Shown here: positions 12,704 through 24,463 of the stretch, one piece after another
How the letters are laid out: every line of letters begins with the position of its first letter
How positions within the stretch are numbered: the stretch's first letter is position 1
Assembly: GCA_036877525.1 (NCBI GenBank)
Contig: JAZGTH010000020.1
Span: 2,106,501 to 2,170,500, forward strand
Length of the DNA stretch: 64,000 nucleotides
Origin: Chromobotia macracanthus
Taxonomy: Eukaryota > Chordata > Actinopteri > Cypriniformes > Botiidae
Reading direction: 5' to 3'
Notes under the pieces: model-generated
What the model was told of the DNA's origin: nothing
The model's input: only the letters and a program-made list of their open reading frames with translations
Databases searched by the model: none
Position numbers and translations under genes: made by a program

Positions 12704-15327
12704 TCGCAAGGTACTTGACAGCCTTTGCACACGTGCAGTACCTGAGGAGATGAGGAGATGTAGTGCGATTTAAGCTTAAGAAACTGAACTTATGGCACAG
12801 CTGATGTCACATTACAAGAATTACATTTGGTTTGAAATATAGGTCAACAAACTGATTTTCATAAGGTCATTTATTATTGACCGTAACTAGTCATGTTAGA
12901 GATATCTGTCTTCCCTCATTCAGTTAGTTTTGGTCTCTGATTAACAAGACTACAACCTTCTAAACTGAAACATCCTCAGACTGTGATAACACATTCATGA
13001 ATGTGAAATGTTATCTAAAATAATGCTTGTTTGTAAATGATCTCTACTGTAAATGGAATATTCTCCAACTGAGTTATTTCCACAAACCACCCCGTGAGTT
13101 CATATCAGACGAATGGAATCATGACCAAACACTCCAGCTGACTTATCAGTTTAACGGTAAATCCCAAGTGCCCTCAGATCATTCCTGCTGTTTAGACAGC
13201 CTGTTTGAGAGTCCATCCTTAAGCTCTTTCTCAATATTGAGAAATCCTGCAGCATGTTGTTTTTATCACTACACATCAAATCAATTTGCATGCCACTGGT
13301 CTTATAATAAACCATTGAGGGTAGTTTATACTGACAATGACGTTCAGAGCTGGGAAATGATCTTATCTGAGCAATCCTCATGATCTTTAGTTCATTATCA
13401 CGTTCATAGAAAACAGGCACATAGTATTTTGCGAGCATGAGTGATACGGAGCCTAATTAAGAAAATGGGAGGCGTAATGAGAGAGTGTATATGAAGGCTT
13501 GATTATAGTGGTGACACTCAGCGTTAATAGGAGAAGCGCTGAGAAATTATCCATAGATGTTAAGATCTACCTTCGAGTGTTTCTGCATCATGGCTCATTT
13601 ATTCTCTCATAGGTGTTGAAGGAGTTTTGACCAGCAACAGAAACCTGGCATGCACTGCAGCTTATTCTGCCCACGAACCACCCACAGAATGAGTCTGTCT
13701 GACATTTAAAATGACAAACCACAGACAAAGCACAGTGTGTGTGTGTCTGCAGCGGAAAAATCTGTCATTAATAATATCATAATAATACACCCATGCAAAC
13801 AAAGTGTAGTACAGTCTAGCTGCTGTGTGCTGAAAACAGCCCTAAAGAAAGCTCCTGCATTCTCCTTCCTGTTAAACTGCATGAGTCTTTGCATGAAGTT
13901 AGCCAATCAGATTCAAGCTGGTGATTTTGAGAAAGTGCTTGTTGCTTTAGTGTGCAATATGAGTGTGTCTGTTCTTCAGTCAGTGGCAATTTAAATGACC
14001 TGGAACTCCTCAAAGAGATGAAACAAGCTCTGCATGTTCTGGTTTTTCTGTTACATCTTTGGGCTTTGGGTCTTCACACTCAGTAATTCATTCATTGATC
14101 AGCATGGTTGGAACTGTAATACACTCATACAGCAAACACACTCACAGACACAAACCATATCAGTTTTAATCTGAGATCGAATTCCTTTACTTTTAAGGGA
14201 ACAGTTCACCTCTTCATGTTTTTGTATATGTGACCCGTGCTGGGAAAATGAGCCACAATGAGCACATTTTTAAAATGAGAGTTCTTGTTATTTTCAGTCT
14301 CCATTAAAAATTATGTTTGATTTGTTCACCTATTTGAAGCACCAGTCATCAAGAAGAGAGACGGAAAAGCAGCAGTTTTTTATGGATTATTAAAACAAAG
14401 AAACCATTTAGGAAGAAAAACATACAAATAAAGATAATTTGGGATCATTGGGATCACTAGAGGAGGGCTTAATGAACTTATTTTTGTGAAATGTACAATT
14501 AGGTCAAAACTGAAGTTTTTTTAATTGTCTGCCTGTAGCTCGTAATTAGCCCATGCTCCTTCCAACTTATTTTGCAGCACAGGTCACGTATGTTTATTTC
14601 TTTATACACTTCTGTCATTATATGACTACAAGCTACATGAAGGTTTTATTTTTTATTTCTTGGATAAAAGAAAGAAAATGACAGAACGCAGGTTGGGAAT
14701 GACAGAGTAATGTAAATCACGACAGAACTGGACCTAATTTTCCACTACTACTTTAATACAGCTTTAGTGAATGCACATTTGTTATCACAGACCATCACAG
14801 TGACTAAAAATGGGCAATTTAACCAAACGTAGTTCCATTTCATACAGTTAAGAGCTACTCTGAGTATTATGAGTTAACAGCAGTCAGGGGTGAAAAATGC
14901 ATCATCAACTGCATAGCTGCAAAAATACAAATTCACGAGCGTTGCCAAGTACCACATTTATGGGGCATGTGAGTGCCATATCATGAATCAGAGTTAATGT
15001 GTTCAGAAAGAGTGGTGCGCACTGCATTACCCACAGGAAATACAGGGATTCAAATGTAGAAAGGAAGAATTACAATTAGCTCTGAGATAATGAAAAGGCA
15101 GGTCAATTTCCTCATCTCCAAGTGTTCTGAAATGACTCTCAAATACTTGACAACAGTGTACTATAATTACAGACCTGCCGGCTGGTGGAAAACACACTGT
15201 TTCACTCCGGGCCGCCCATCGCCCGCATCAGGCGCGTATGTGAGCACTACAAACAGAAAGATAACATGAAGAGACATCATCTCTATTCAGTCCATGAAGC
15301 AGGAAGACATGCTTAAACTGTCTCTCT
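12704..15327. other. Gene-free DNA, nothing firm
   Basis: Unique sequence. A short piece at 14192-14212 (TTTAAGGGAACAGTTCACC) looks like the end of a common cyprinid repeat that begins TTAAAGGGATAGTTCACCC, but the rest of that repeat is not clear here. The open frame at 13027-13383 (118 codons) is opposed by another frame and has no domain. Confidence 0.5.
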
Positions 15328-15656
15328 CCTAGCTAATTGTAAGAACATTTCCCCAACATTTCTGACAGAAACATAAAACAGAAATGTAACAGAAACGTTA
15401 AAAATGTTATTTTAAATGTTTTAAGAACGTTCAAACGTCTTTTTTAGCCGTTGTATTAATATACAACTTGGTTATAAGAATGTTTTTAAACATTGTTTTA
15501 ATTCTGTAATAATTCTGTAACTATTTTGAATGAAATCATTGTTCTTAAATACATATAGTATATAACATTTAAAAGCATTCTACTAATGTTGCTACAAGAA
15601 CATTTTCTGAATGCTTGAGAGAACTTTTAAACAGTATTAGCCAATGTTGTGAGAAA
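15328..15656 (-). mobile_element. Family M non-autonomous TIR element, copy A
   Basis: Starts with CCTAGCTAATTGTAAGAAC, a decayed form of the tail end of the family. It then carries the usual AACATT/AACGTT motifs and reaches GTATTAGCCAATGTTGTGAGAA, the subterminal part of the head. The last ten or so bases of the head TIR are missing. The 36-bp minisatellite begins exactly there. No coding capacity. Confidence 0.75.
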
Positions 15657-16084
15657 ACACTACAGTAGATACGGCAGATGATATCTGTGAAAATACTAAA
15701 GTAAATACAGTAGATGATATCTGTGAACATACTACAGTAAATACAGTAGACGATATCTGTGAACATACTACAGTAAATACAGTAGACGATATCTGTGAAC
15801 ATACTACAGTAAATACAGTAACGATATCTGTGAAATACTACAGTAAATACAGTAACGATATCGTGAACATATTATAAATAAGTAGAGTCTACATAATACA
15901 TAGACGATATCTGTGAACATACTACAGTAAATACAGTAGACGATATCTGTGAACATACTACAGTAAATACAGTAGACGATATCTGTGAACATATTACAGT
16001 AAATACAGTAGACGATATCTGTGAACATACTACAGTAAATACAGTAGACGATATCTGTGAACATACTACAGTAAATACAGTAAC
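15657..16084. repeat. 36-bp minisatellite, 11 units
   Basis: The unit contains GATATCTGTGAACATACTAC and AGTAAATACAGTAGAC. Unit starts (first G of GATATCTGTGA) fall at 15680, 15716, 15752, 15788, 15823, 15857, 15906, 15942, 15978, 16014 and 16050, so most spacings are exactly 36. Two spacings of 35 and 34 come from one- and two-base deletions, and a degenerate spacer near 15865-15905 splits the array into two blocks. Because 36 is divisible by three and the unit lacks stops, minus-strand frames give an artefactual 12-residue repeat. Confidence 0.95.
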
Positions 16085-16524
16085 ACATACAGATCTAGTA
16101 AGATTTTAGCAGCATCGTCAGATCTGAATTGAACACAGAAGTGCTGTATTATATTTAAAAAGAGAATGTTATTAATAACTGTGACAGAGAGCAGGGCTGA
16201 CAGACGACAGTCCAGACATACCATTCTCTCTTCAGCTGTTTCATCTGGTCTCAGACTTTGTTGGGCTCTTATATTCATTTTCACTGTTCTGTATCGCTGA
16301 ATGACTATTCAACTCTCTTTATTGATTCCTCACCGTCTTTGTTAAATTCAGCTGCAGCATGTAGCCAATAGGAGACACTTAATGTCTATTTTGACATTCA
16401 TCAAAATTATACAAAAGTTTAGTCTAAATCTCACATTTGATTGGCTGAACAGATCACTGTTATACTCTTCATATTCATCATTTTCTGACTGATGAGCAGA
16501 GTGTGTCAAGTAAAAACTGAGTTT
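16085..16524. other. Gene-free DNA, nothing recognised
   Basis: Unique sequence between the minisatellite and a G homopolymer. The short minus-strand frames here have no domain. Confidence 0.5.
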
Positions 16525-16539
16525 GGGGGGGGGGGGGGG
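16525..16539. repeat. G homopolymer
   Basis: Fifteen consecutive G residues on the plus strand. Unusually long for this AT-rich region and prone to length error in sequencing. Confidence 0.9.
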
Positions 16540-16679
16540 CAGTTTACCTGGAGCAAGGGGCAGCAACTCAGTGTCATTTTTTCTCAGGTCAGAAAATTGT
16601 GGGATTTTGCCTGAAGTGAAGAGTGTGTTTTGGAGGCCACAACGTTGTTGATTTCACGATTCCATCATTGCTCTGAACC

Positions 16680-16775
16680 CACATACACACACAAATACAC
16701 AGTCTTTGTGAGGACATACACACACAGGCACACACACACACATACACAGTCTTTGTGAGGACATACACACACACA
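16680..16775. repeat. (CA)n tract with duplicated GTGAGGACATACACAC block
   Basis: ACACAGTCTTTGTGAGGACA occurs twice, each copy followed and preceded by CA repeats, giving a tandem unit of about 58 bp. The TTTGTGAGGAC motif beside CA repeats is typical of a very common teleost repeat (compare 42651-42800). Confidence 0.8.
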
Positions 16776-18159
16776 TTTCCACATCTGTTACTTAGATTTT
16801 GAAATGCTGTACTGACAGATCAGCAATTACGATCAAAACAATCTGTTTTATAGGCACATTTGTACATTATCAGATATCTCTGCTGTATCTCTTCACTGGA
16901 TTCTCGGCTGTTATCTGAGAGGGTATTTGTGTCTCCTGGCAGTCGTTCTTTGGTTTTAGCACAATCGTCCCATCAGCATAAGCTGAAATCAGAAAGCCTT
17001 GGGCTCCAGTGAACTCTGTATCTGTGCCAGTTAGACAGCAACACCACAGACCCGCAGCCCAGGAATAATTCACTGTCACTCACTCAAAACTCAGCACAAG
17101 TCCAGGACTCTTGTGACGTTCATTTGAAAGATGAACTGAGCGCTGGGCTCCCATCACGACCCTGCAGAAATGCATTATGGTCGTTTTCTAAATATTTGAT
17201 ATTTTAACTTTAATAACGAAATCCATACAGAAAAACACTATGGCTTACATAATATTATGGTATGTGTCTGAAATAAACAGTATTACCATGGTAACCATGT
17301 AAAAAGACATAAAAATGATAATATCATCATCATTCTTCCATTAAAGCCCTGAAATAAAGAAAGTACGCTAAACTAAAGTAAAATCAAAACCTTGTCGTCT
17401 TATATTGCTGCTGCAACAGAATGTTTTTCACTTTGGTGTTTCACTTCACTTTGGTCTACATTTTGGTGTTCATTTGTTACTTGGTCTGTAAGCAATTTCT
17501 GTTTTGTGAACAAAAGTTCAGATTCATGCCTCTCTCACCACACAGTCCTGTCAGCAGATGGCTCGCATCAACAGCATATTTCCGATATATGCTATTATTT
17601 GCTTTATGGTAGTTTCAAAATCTTGGAGATATAAGCTAGGACACGCAACTCTATATCTCTGTGTATTCTGTGTATTTTGTTATCTCATTTCATATGTCCT
17701 TAAACATTTTCGTAACATTTAAACGTTTTACTTGTTTGCTTGCTTACTGTTTAACAGTTTAACTGTGGCTCGTTCAGTCATATTTTAGAGCTAGAGCGCT
17801 CTAAATGAAGATGTATGTTAATGTCCACGTCAGATCTTCATTTGTATTCGTCAGAGGAACACAGCAGAACAACTACCACGAGAGTAACTGCGATCTGTAC
17901 GTATCATGAACAGCCCTGAGGCTGAGTGATCAGATCAGCAGGAACAGCAGGTCTCTCCCGACACGTGGAGCACCATTACGTTCCTGAAGAGCTTTCTGGT
18001 CACGGCTGCTTTCTGTCCCTCATCATGACTCACTGATCATTCGTCTCATGACTCAACCTGCTCTTGCTTTGTGACTCAGGCAGAAGCACCAGGGACCCGG
18101 CGCGTGTACCGCAACTAAAGAGCTCAGCTAATGCCAAACAGTGCCTTCCCTTATTACAA
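16776..18159. other. Gene-free DNA, nothing recognised
   Basis: Unique sequence. The part at about 17830-18120 is more GC-balanced than its surroundings. Two overlapping plus-strand frames at 17392-17634 are rich in Phe, Cys and Trp and look like chance frames. Confidence 0.5.
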
Positions 18160-18464
18160 CCTAGCTCACAGGGAACGTTGGATAATGTTCTCTCAATGTT
18201 CTTTCAGTAACATTAGTAGAACATTTCTTTAACACTATATATCCTATATATCAAAAACATTAGCGGAGATGTTAGTGGAACGTTTCAGAAATGTTACAGA
18301 ATTTTAAAATGTTTAAATAGCATTCTTATAACCAAGCAGAAACATTAAAATAACGTCTCAAAAACTGGACGTTCAAAAACTAGAACATTTATTACATTTT
18401 TAACATTTTTTGACTGAATAAAACCTTAGGGAAGCGTTTTTACAACCTAAAATTGTTAGCTGGG
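18160..18464 (+). mobile_element. Family M non-autonomous TIR element, copy B, near full length
   Basis: Head CCTAGCTCACAGGGAACGTT, tail TACAACCTAAAATTGTTAGC followed by TGGG. Internal landmarks shared with copies C and L are AGTAACATTAGTAGAACATT, TTAGTGGAACGTTTC and CAAAAACTGGACGTTC. About 305 bp, non-coding. I see no clear target-site duplication in the flanks. Confidence 0.85.
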
Positions 18465-20092
18465 AAGTGGCAGACAACCGGTCTCCGTGCCACACACATG
18501 ACTGATCTGGGATCTGTGGTTAATTCCTAATAGCTCCCTGGTGCATTGAAATGCAGAGAGAGTTTGACTTTCTCTACTGATTAGCATTCAGCTCGTAGCC
18601 GGCATTCATCTACGTCTCGTTCCTCCAGCACGATATCAAAATACAGCACCGCGAGTCGGCAACAATAACATAAAGGAATAGCTTTCTACACTCTAATGTG
18701 CTTCCAACAAATAGGAAACCGAGGCAGGTGCCGTCTTATTTGGTGCCGATAACATCCAAGGTTACAGTGCTTTAAAATGTAGTTTTAAAAAACGAACAAC
18801 CTCATGCACAAAAAGGAGAAATTTCTCAGGCTTTCTGTGTGGCTGTTTTGGATGGAGCTGTCGCCGCCTGTTTAATCCCATATTTCATTGTAATGCACAG
18901 CAGAACAGATGCCTGTATTCAAATTTTACTTGCTGAGTAGGCAAACTAGCATGAAGTTACTCTTAAGTATGAAATTATTTTAGGAAATTGTTGTGCCCTT
19001 GAGAGTTCTGTGTAACTGAGTTAGCGTTGTGATGGTGTGTGGTTATTTGAAGAGCTCACGCACCACGTTTAGTTCTCATATGTTTATTAAGAATAAATCT
19101 AGTATGCTACTGTACGTTTCCTGTACATGTATGACGCACAACATATGAACCAAAGAAAAACGCAATATTTACATTATTTACATTGTGTAGGCATGAACTG
19201 ACTACTGCCTGCAATAATCTAGTCACTTTAAAATTATATCTTTACAATGTTGTAAATACATTTCCACAATGTAATCTACTGTACAGGTTTATGTTATATA
19301 ACCTTATATAATAATATTTTAATGTATTAACATATTGTGTAACTGTGTTCTTGGACAGTTTTTCTGTGTATAAAAGTTTTTCTATATAATGCTACTTTAA
19401 AATGATGTGTGTTATTCAAAGTGCTGTACAAATAAACTGATTTGAGTTCATTGTTCATCCACTTCAGATCTGTGTATACACTGCAATCACCCTGTTCCAT
19501 CACACCAAGATTTGTATAACAAATAATACGTCACAGTAAGAGTATGTAAGAAATCAATTGTCTGAGACAGCTGTAAACTTTACATTGTACACATGTCCAT
19601 GTAATATTCTGGATTGACGGTGGATTGGCATCTGCTGTAATCACCGATCTCAGGCATTACTCCTGAGCTTGCCAGCCTTAACACTGAGCGACTATGTCAT
19701 GTTTACATGTTCTCCATTTGTAGGGTGTTGGTTCCATTATCAATGCAGTAACAGCTTAAGTTCCAGCTGAATGCTGTTTGGCACACAGAAGCGACTGCAG
19801 CCCACGTGACGCCCAGGGCAAGCTAGGATGACATGCTGCGATATCTGCGCCTATTGTTACCTCTTCTAGATTTTGTCTGGAGGATATTTGAGGAATAAAA
19901 GTGTGTATAGACCTGTGACAAACTGGGAAGGAAATGACACTGTAGATTTTTTGAAACAAACCACCCGGCATCCGCGGATGAACACATTAAGAATACTTGC
20001 AGAGCTCCATTCAGACTTCAGATTGTTGTTTGACCTCTGTGACATAACAACAAACAAACAAACAAACCAACTCTCTCAGTAATGTAGACTAA
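18465..20092. other. Gene-free DNA, nothing recognised
   Basis: Unique sequence, with a GC-richer part around 18480-18880 that could be conserved and a very AT-rich part at 19150-19400. No gene or mobile element identified. Confidence 0.5.
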
Positions 20093-20125
20093 TGTAGATA
20101 ATGGAGTAATGCTCCATTATCTACA
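20093..20125. repeat. Perfect 14-bp inverted repeat with 5-base loop
   Basis: Arm TGTAGATAATGGAG (20093-20106), loop TAATG, arm CTCCATTATCTACA (20112-20125). The arms pair without mismatch. There is no U-run after it and no transcribed context, so its role is unknown. Confidence 0.9.
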
Positions 20126-21870
20126 ACAATACAGCGGGACAAGAGAAGCTGCTATGAATAAACAGTTGGACTGATTTTTATTAATGCTAACTGGAGAGCC
20201 TTGTCTAAAATTCATTCACTTTGATCAGAGAGCCATGTTTTCCTTTCATTGTAACATGCTTATGGAAATTCGCAAAGATATATAGAGTGGGAAAAATGAT
20301 AATGGCTTTTGTGACTTTACCCTTTACGACCGCAGATCACAAAGACTATTTTAGATAGTTAATCTAAAAAGTTTACTGTTGTGGTATGGTTGACTTAGTT
20401 ATAAGCAAATGAATGATTAATGCGATGGACTTTAATACAAAACCTTTGGACAGATAAAGATTAATGATGTCAGGTATCAACATTTTTAGCAGATATTTTA
20501 ATAAAATAATAAAAATGACTCATTTATTTCTGGACTATAACTCCAGTTTGCAGTTTATACATTCATATAACAATATATCTTTAGGGCAAATAAGCACACA
20601 GTTTTAGAAAACATGGAAAATTAAATTTAGCAAAATTCAACATTTAAAACATTATAAAACATGTTTTAAGTAAATTTACAAAAGATACTTTTGAAATGAT
20701 TGATCTGTTTGTTTATTTCTCAGTATAATAAGTTGTTTAAAGTTTTAAAGTGTTAGTGTTGAGGCTTACCTCAGGTAAAGCTCTTTATAGTCTTACAAGT
20801 ATGTTTAAATTTCATTTTTCTTCAGGCAGCCTTTAAAGTTGCACCTGTGTTCTTGAGAAATTCTGAATACAGATCAGATGTTTCAAAGGTTTACCAATTA
20901 ATAAAGGCGATGTTTTCTGCTGGTTCATTTTAGTGTTGTCGTGTTGTTTTCTTCATTTTATGTTTCCACATGATTCTGGTGATGGCACATAATCACGGGT
21001 AAGAAATAACAGCCAGTCACAGTACTCCACAAAACCCAGAGCAAACAACTCGTAACCATTTTTATTCATATTAATTAAGATTTCATCCATTAAACCTTTG
21101 ACTGGTCACTGTGATCGATACATCACACTGTACTGAAAGTACACTTGAGGGTTTGATGAGGAATCATCTCTTAGCTCTTTGCTCTCAGAAGTCTCTGTGG
21201 AGGTGGACCGTGTGCACTAAGTAGAAACCCTGCTCAGAGGTTAATGCACATGAGGGCTGGAACTTTCATCTGTTTCACTTACAGGTCATTGCTTTATAGT
21301 GTATAAAATACAGCACAGGCTACAAGAGTCAGAGACATTTTGGAGGGGCAGAAACCAGTGATGTGTAAAAGCCACTAAATTCTGCTCTTTTGTAGCATTT
21401 TTGTCTTTTAAATTTACATATAATTTGCTTGTGGTTTCTTGCACCAACAGCAGTAATCAGCTTAATGTAGCTTAATTCTTGAGACCCTTAGAATAGTTTT
21501 CATCTTGTTTATAAGACTATAAGACGTCTGTATCTAACTGACCCCTCTTAGCTGGCCAACCAAACCATAATGGCATATTTCCCACTCTCTCCCAACGTGA
21601 TCTTGTAGGAAATCGGCATGTATTGGTATATTGTGCAGTGAATATTCATTATTCGTTAGTGAATACTGAATGGGTTTTGGTATAGAATATGTTGCCAGTA
21701 TGCTAATGTTGTCATTGTTTGAAATGAACTTTATAAATGAAATAAACTTTACATTTTTGTCAACTATATGTCAGCACATGATATAATTGAGTTTCCACTG
21801 TAATACCAAATATTGAAGAGTGAGTTCACTGAATTATATAGAGTAAAACCGTCTTTGGTTTATCTAAACT
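20126..21870. other. Gene-free DNA, nothing recognised
   Basis: AT-rich unique sequence, without open frames of interest or identifiable repeats. Confidence 0.5.
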
Positions 21871-21893
21871 CAGAGAGAGAGAGAGAGAGAGAG
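21871..21893. repeat. (GA)n microsatellite
   Basis: Eleven GA units, perfect. Confidence 0.95.
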
Positions 21894-22520
21894 TAAAGCA
21901 CAGTATGACACAGAATATATGATTGTGCCAGAGAGCCATTTTAAAATGAATTCAGTCAATCAGTCAAAGCTTCTGTTCGGCATGTCAAATGATGGCTTTC
22001 ATAATCCCTTCTCAGTTTGACGGTACGTACAGGTCTCCTAATTCCTGCCGAGAAAACAACCAATACAAACGTGTTAGCCTCTTCTGCTGTGATAATAAAT
22101 AATATCTAAAAAAGAAAGACACACGTTCAAAGCGTTTCCTTTGATTTTCTAAAAGTACAGCAGCAGTATAAGGAGATTAAAAAATACATCAAGGTAACAT
22201 TACCCATAATCCCTCAGTTTTTGATGAGACCTGATGAGTCTGTCAGGTTTTCTTCATTCTGTACGGTTTCATCAGTCTCTGATGGCCTCTCCATCACATC
22301 CACGACTGAACATCTCTCATGCTGTTCCAGCTGTTTCATAACCCAGTGAAGCTGCCTAAACTGACCACTCTATGTATTAAAGCATTATAGGTTAGCTGCC
22401 TTATAAGATACCTCATTTTGGCCAAATTCTAAGACATATCCTGCAAACAAAAAAAAGAAAAATCATAGACCAGGCCTGGTATAAACTGCAGTTCATGTGT
22501 GGACTTGTATGACAAACAGA
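21894..22520. other. Gene-free DNA, nothing recognised
   Basis: Unique sequence. No RNA gene, open frame or TIR element seen. Confidence 0.5.
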
Positions 22521-22552
22521 CCCAGCTAACAATTAAAGGTTGTGAGATTGTT
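22521..22552 (-). mobile_element. Family M fragment, tail end only
   Basis: CCCAGCTAACAATTAAAGGT followed by TGTGAGATTG matches the inverted tail of family M (compare 29036-29065). The similarity fades to the right, so only the terminal part survives. Confidence 0.65.
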
Positions 22553-22679
22553 TCCATTGTTGGTTATTGTATTGTTTACATGACCATTCAGTTGTTGTTT
22601 TGTGTGGTTATCAGCCAACTGAGGTGGATTTATGAACAACTCAAAAGCACGTTATTGCTAAGATGTATGTCTGATGCAC

Positions 22680-23082
22680 CTACATCTGTCTTTGTGTCAT
22701 CTGGCATCGATTCTGATTCGATATGACTGCACAGGTTCTAAATCTCTTCCACTGTGCACATGAAACTGTCATGGGGGAGTCTGACTCCAAAATAATATAC
22801 AAACCCCACCGGCGTGTGGATGGCAGTAAAACAGACAATATAACGCCTATCAAAGGTGTGATGCAGTGCATGGTGCAGCTGGCAAGTAATTGTTCAAGCA
22901 GGCATGCCTCTGCTTTTGCAAGTGGCAAATGTTTGCCAGCTGCTGTCAGACGCAACTTATCATCGGGATTTACAGGGAAACAGGTTTTTATATGTTTGCA
23001 TGGTTTACTGACAGCAGAAGTGACAGGTTTACAAAGCACAACAGGTTTAAATAATAAGCCAAGAGAGGCAGTTACACGCTGA
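22680..23082. other. Region open on both strands, not identified
   Basis: A 119-codon frame on the plus strand (22723-23082) overlaps a 119-codon frame on the minus strand (22680-23039). The sequence is more complex than its flanks. Neither translation shows a domain, signal peptide or membrane segment that I recognise. It could be a conserved non-coding element or an exon, but overlapping frames on both strands are also common by chance in GC-richer patches. Confidence 0.15.
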
Positions 23083-23340
23083 TTTCAGAACAGTAAAGGG
23101 GATTGTAAGACACAGGTTAAGCTTAACCGTAACATATTTGCTATAAAGACGTATTGCTTTTATAATTCTGGTAACTACAAAATGATGAAAAACATTAAAG
23201 ATTAATAATGTATTCGTGGCAATTCTGACTTATTAAGCCTTACTATCACTACTAGTCATGGTTATGGATTTGACCAGTAAGCAACTATCTATTCATCTAT
23301 AACTATATCTTCACTATTCATCTAAACACCTTAGTAACTT

Positions 23341-23456
23341 CCTGGCAACCACCCCACAAGTAACTAGCATAGTGAAGTTGAGTTGTACAGTTTAATATCA
23401 ATACCGTTCACATTTCCTTTAAAAAGCTCAATATATTTAATAACAATAATAATCAC
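23341..23456 (+). repeat. Left arm of a 116-bp inverted duplication
   Basis: Reads CCTGGCAACCACCCCACAAG at its start and ends AATAACAATAATAATCAC. Its reverse complement recurs at 24348-24463 with about five mismatches. Similarity stops sharply at both ends. Confidence 0.9.
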
Positions 23457-23828
23457 ATTTTTTTCCAGTAACTAAATGCAATTTACCTTTTACCTAAATA
23501 AAACTGTTATTCTGTCTTAAAAGAAAACCCCCAGTTTCCACCCCAGTGTTTATTTCAGTGACTGCATTGTTTATTCTTCTGTTTGGACTATATTTAGACA
23601 GTAAGGGGAGATATATCTGCATCCTGCAGAGGCGAGGTGACTGACTCTGCTGTGTCTCTGTGCAGTATGGGCGAGACAGCGGGCTTCTCTAATTGGGCCG
23701 CTGTCAGTCAGCTGAAGCAGTAGGAGACATGGATTTTTGCCGGCGTGCACATGGTGGTGATCCAATATGTTTACAACCATGACAGGAAAGGAGCACATGT
23801 GGGTGTAATCCTGTAGCTCTGCAGGAGA

Positions 23829-23831
<3 letters not shown>
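23457..23831. other. Spacer of the inverted duplication, left part
   Basis: Includes a GC-balanced stretch at about 23600-23760 (TCTAATTGGGCCGCTGTCAG near 23688) that looks like unique, possibly conserved DNA. No gene seen. Confidence 0.4.

Positions 23832-23884
<53 letters not shown>
23832..23884. repeat. (GA)n microsatellite
   Basis: About 26 uninterrupted GA units. It produces a serine/leucine-rich minus-strand frame that is an artefact. Confidence 0.97.
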
Positions 23885-23887
<3 letters not shown>

Positions 23888-24347
23888 CCCTGATGCTGAG
23901 CTGTAAGCAGTGAAGTGTTGCAGTTTAGCACATAATAGAAGCTGTGGGGAGTCATATGATAAAAATAAATAAACCTGCAGTTGTCAGGCTGTGAGTCTGT
24001 GTGCACCTGTGCACGGAGCTCTGAGAACACAGATGTACAATATGAAATGCAGACAAGGCACTGATTTCTGTTTAATGTTATTGTCATGGGCGTAATTAAA
24101 GATAATGAGCATCGTTTCTAAACAAAGAAAGAAAAAATAATGGAGTGTTTGCAATTTTTTTTTTTAAAACTGTTTTTTCCAAACTGCCTTCCATTGGTCG
24201 GTTAACCAGATAGCTCCGCCCACCTCCGTCACATCAAAGTTGTTATGTTGATGCTCAAACAGATACGTGTTTTTACACTGTCAATCAACTCTTGGTTTAC
24301 TTATTGGTTTTGTTGCTTTTTAAGTCAAGAAAGTTTTTCACTTGATT

Positions 24348-24463
24348 GTGATTATTATTGTTAATAAATGTATTGAGCTTTTTAAAGGAAATGTGAACCG
24401 TATTGATATTAAACTGTACAACTCAACTTTACAATGCTAGTTACTTGTGGGGTGGTTGCCAGG
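24348..24463 (-). repeat. Right arm of the 116-bp inverted duplication
   Basis: Begins GTGATTATTATTGTTAATAA and ends GGGGTGGTTGCCAGG. Reverse complement of 23341-23456 with about five differences over 116 bases, so the two copies are about 96% identical, more alike than most other repeat pairs in the window. Confidence 0.9.

Noticed and set aside
15657..16084. CRISPR-like array
   Set aside because: Units are tandem and contiguous with no variable spacers, and the setting is a vertebrate genome.
15804..16088. Repeat protein with 12-residue units
   Set aside because: Entirely produced by the 36-bp minisatellite, and frame-breaking deletions occur within the array.
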